NCBI GenBank assembly: GCA_042408665.1
Contig: JBHOQW010000125.1
Coordinates: forward strand, 1 to 5,136
Direction: 5' to 3'
Source: CAUJGQ01 sp042408665
GTDB taxonomy: Bacteria; Chloroflexota; Dehalococcoidia; CAUJGQ01
Length of the DNA: 5,136 nucleotides
Part shown: positions 4,927 to 5,136 of the stretch, one piece after another
Layout: each line of letters starts with the position of its first letter
Position numbering within the stretch: the stretch's first letter is position 1
Translations under genes and position numbers: made by a program
The notes under the pieces: generated by a model
Seen by the model: only the letters and a program-made list of their open reading frames with translations
Databases searched by the model: none
What the model was told of the DNA's origin: nothing

Positions 4927-4955
4927 TTGGCATCCGGCGCCACGTGGCCTATTCT
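4927..4955 (+). promoter_or_regulatory. Possible sigma-70-type promoter with a 10-bp palindrome in the spacer
   Basis: TTGGCA (4927-4932, five of six to TTGACA) and TATTCT (4950-4955, four of six with T1, A2 and T6 kept) are separated by exactly 17 bases. The spacer contains the perfect palindrome GCCACGTGGC at 4939-4948, a natural place for a dimeric repressor. It lies in the only sizeable gap of the window, upstream of a new gene. Expression is unproven. Confidence 0.35.
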
Positions 4956-5046
4956 AGCGAGTGTTCTGGCGGGCTGACTGCCGGACAACCTAGCGCGCGG
5001 CCGTCCAGATGGATGGCAACGCGCTGGGTGAAGAGGACGCTATGGC

Positions 5047-5053
5047 GAGGTGA
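5047..5053 (+). promoter_or_regulatory. Ribosome binding site for the right-edge gene
   Basis: GAGGTGA matches the 16S 3' end complement over seven bases. GAGG ends 7 bases before GTG 5058, which makes that codon the preferred start over the in-frame ATG at 5013 (no clear site) and GTG at 5028. Confidence 0.5.
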
Positions 5054-5057
5054 CCAA

Positions 5058-5136
5058 GTGGCGCGCAAGCTGGCACGTGCGGGCGATGAGTATGGCCGCA
5101 CGCTGGCCTACGTATGGGTGATGGACCCCGATGATG
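5058..5136 (+). CDS. Unknown protein, N-terminal fragment cut by window end
   Basis: Only 26 complete codons are visible, starting at GTG with a good ribosome binding site at 5047-5053. The product begins VARKLARAGDEYGRTLAYVW and continues to the edge with Met-Asp-Pro-Asp-Asp. The basic amphipathic opening followed by a hydrophobic stretch and acidic residues looks like real protein, and the codon pattern is moderately G/C-ended. In-frame ATG 5013 would add 15 residues (MATRWVKRTLWRGDQ). The family was not recognised. It follows a 200-base gap and a possible promoter, so it probably belongs to a different transcription unit from the lysis genes. Confidence 0.4.
   Translation, partial: MARKLARAGDEYGRTLAYVWVMDPDD

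Larger units (their letters stand above)
4855..5057 (+). other. Intergenic region after the lysis block
   Basis: About 200 bases without a convincing gene. Codon usage in all frames loses the G/C third-position pattern until about 5013. It holds a possible promoter with a palindrome in its spacer (4927-4955) and the ribosome binding site of the next gene. A 4-base-pair hairpin just after the stop (4853-4867), followed by a short pyrimidine run, is too weak to call a terminator. The frame of the next gene is open back to ATG 4914, but that extension has poor codon usage. Confidence 0.5.

Noticed and set aside
4914..5012. N-terminal extension of the right-edge gene to ATG 4914
   Set aside because: Third codon positions here are often A or T, unlike all other genes in the window, and there is no ribosome binding site; the stretch also contains the promoter-like element.
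5042..5053. Three-codon frame ATGGCGAGGTGA as a leader peptide
   Set aside because: It is too short to judge, and its bases double as the ribosome binding site of the next gene.

Overview
The window reads as one stretch of a tailed-phage or prophage late region from a high-GC bacterium or its virus. The signs are strong G/C preference at third codon positions, frequent GTG starts, tight same-strand packing, and a gene set of virion protein, tail-type protein, small membrane proteins and lysis-type hydrolases. Nothing seen fixes the host genus. No integrase, tRNA, rRNA, CRISPR array or insertion sequence is visible, so whether this is free phage or integrated prophage is undecided.

Layout, all on the + strand: a virion structural protein open at the left edge (1-1071); a probable tail or decoration protein with three 22-residue repeats and a C-terminal Ig-like domain (1107-1853); a coiled-coil protein with a C-terminal membrane helix, resembling XhlA-type lysis accessories (1879-2193); a papain-like (C1A) cysteine peptidase (2242-3270); a 44-residue single-span membrane protein (3275-3409); a staphylococcal-nuclease-like domain running without a stop codon into a holin-like membrane domain (3406-4149), with a strong internal ribosome binding site and start at 3823; a lysozyme/transglycosylase-like enzyme (4171-4854); a short intergenic stretch with a possible promoter; and the first codons of a further gene at the right edge (5058-5136).

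From 1107 to 4854 the genes are spaced by 4 to 48 bases or overlap by 4, which suggests one late transcript. From 1879 onward, membrane proteins alternate with soluble hydrolases that lack signal peptides: coiled-coil/TM then peptidase, 44-aa TM then nuclease, holin-like TM then muramidase. The muramidase with a holin-like partner is an ordinary lysis pair. The added peptidase and nuclease, each with its own small membrane neighbour, are the unusual part. The most interesting specific points are the nuclease-membrane fusion with its internal start, the papain-like enzyme whose active-site Asn is Thr, and two G-quadruplex-type motifs beside the starts of the peptidase and nuclease genes.
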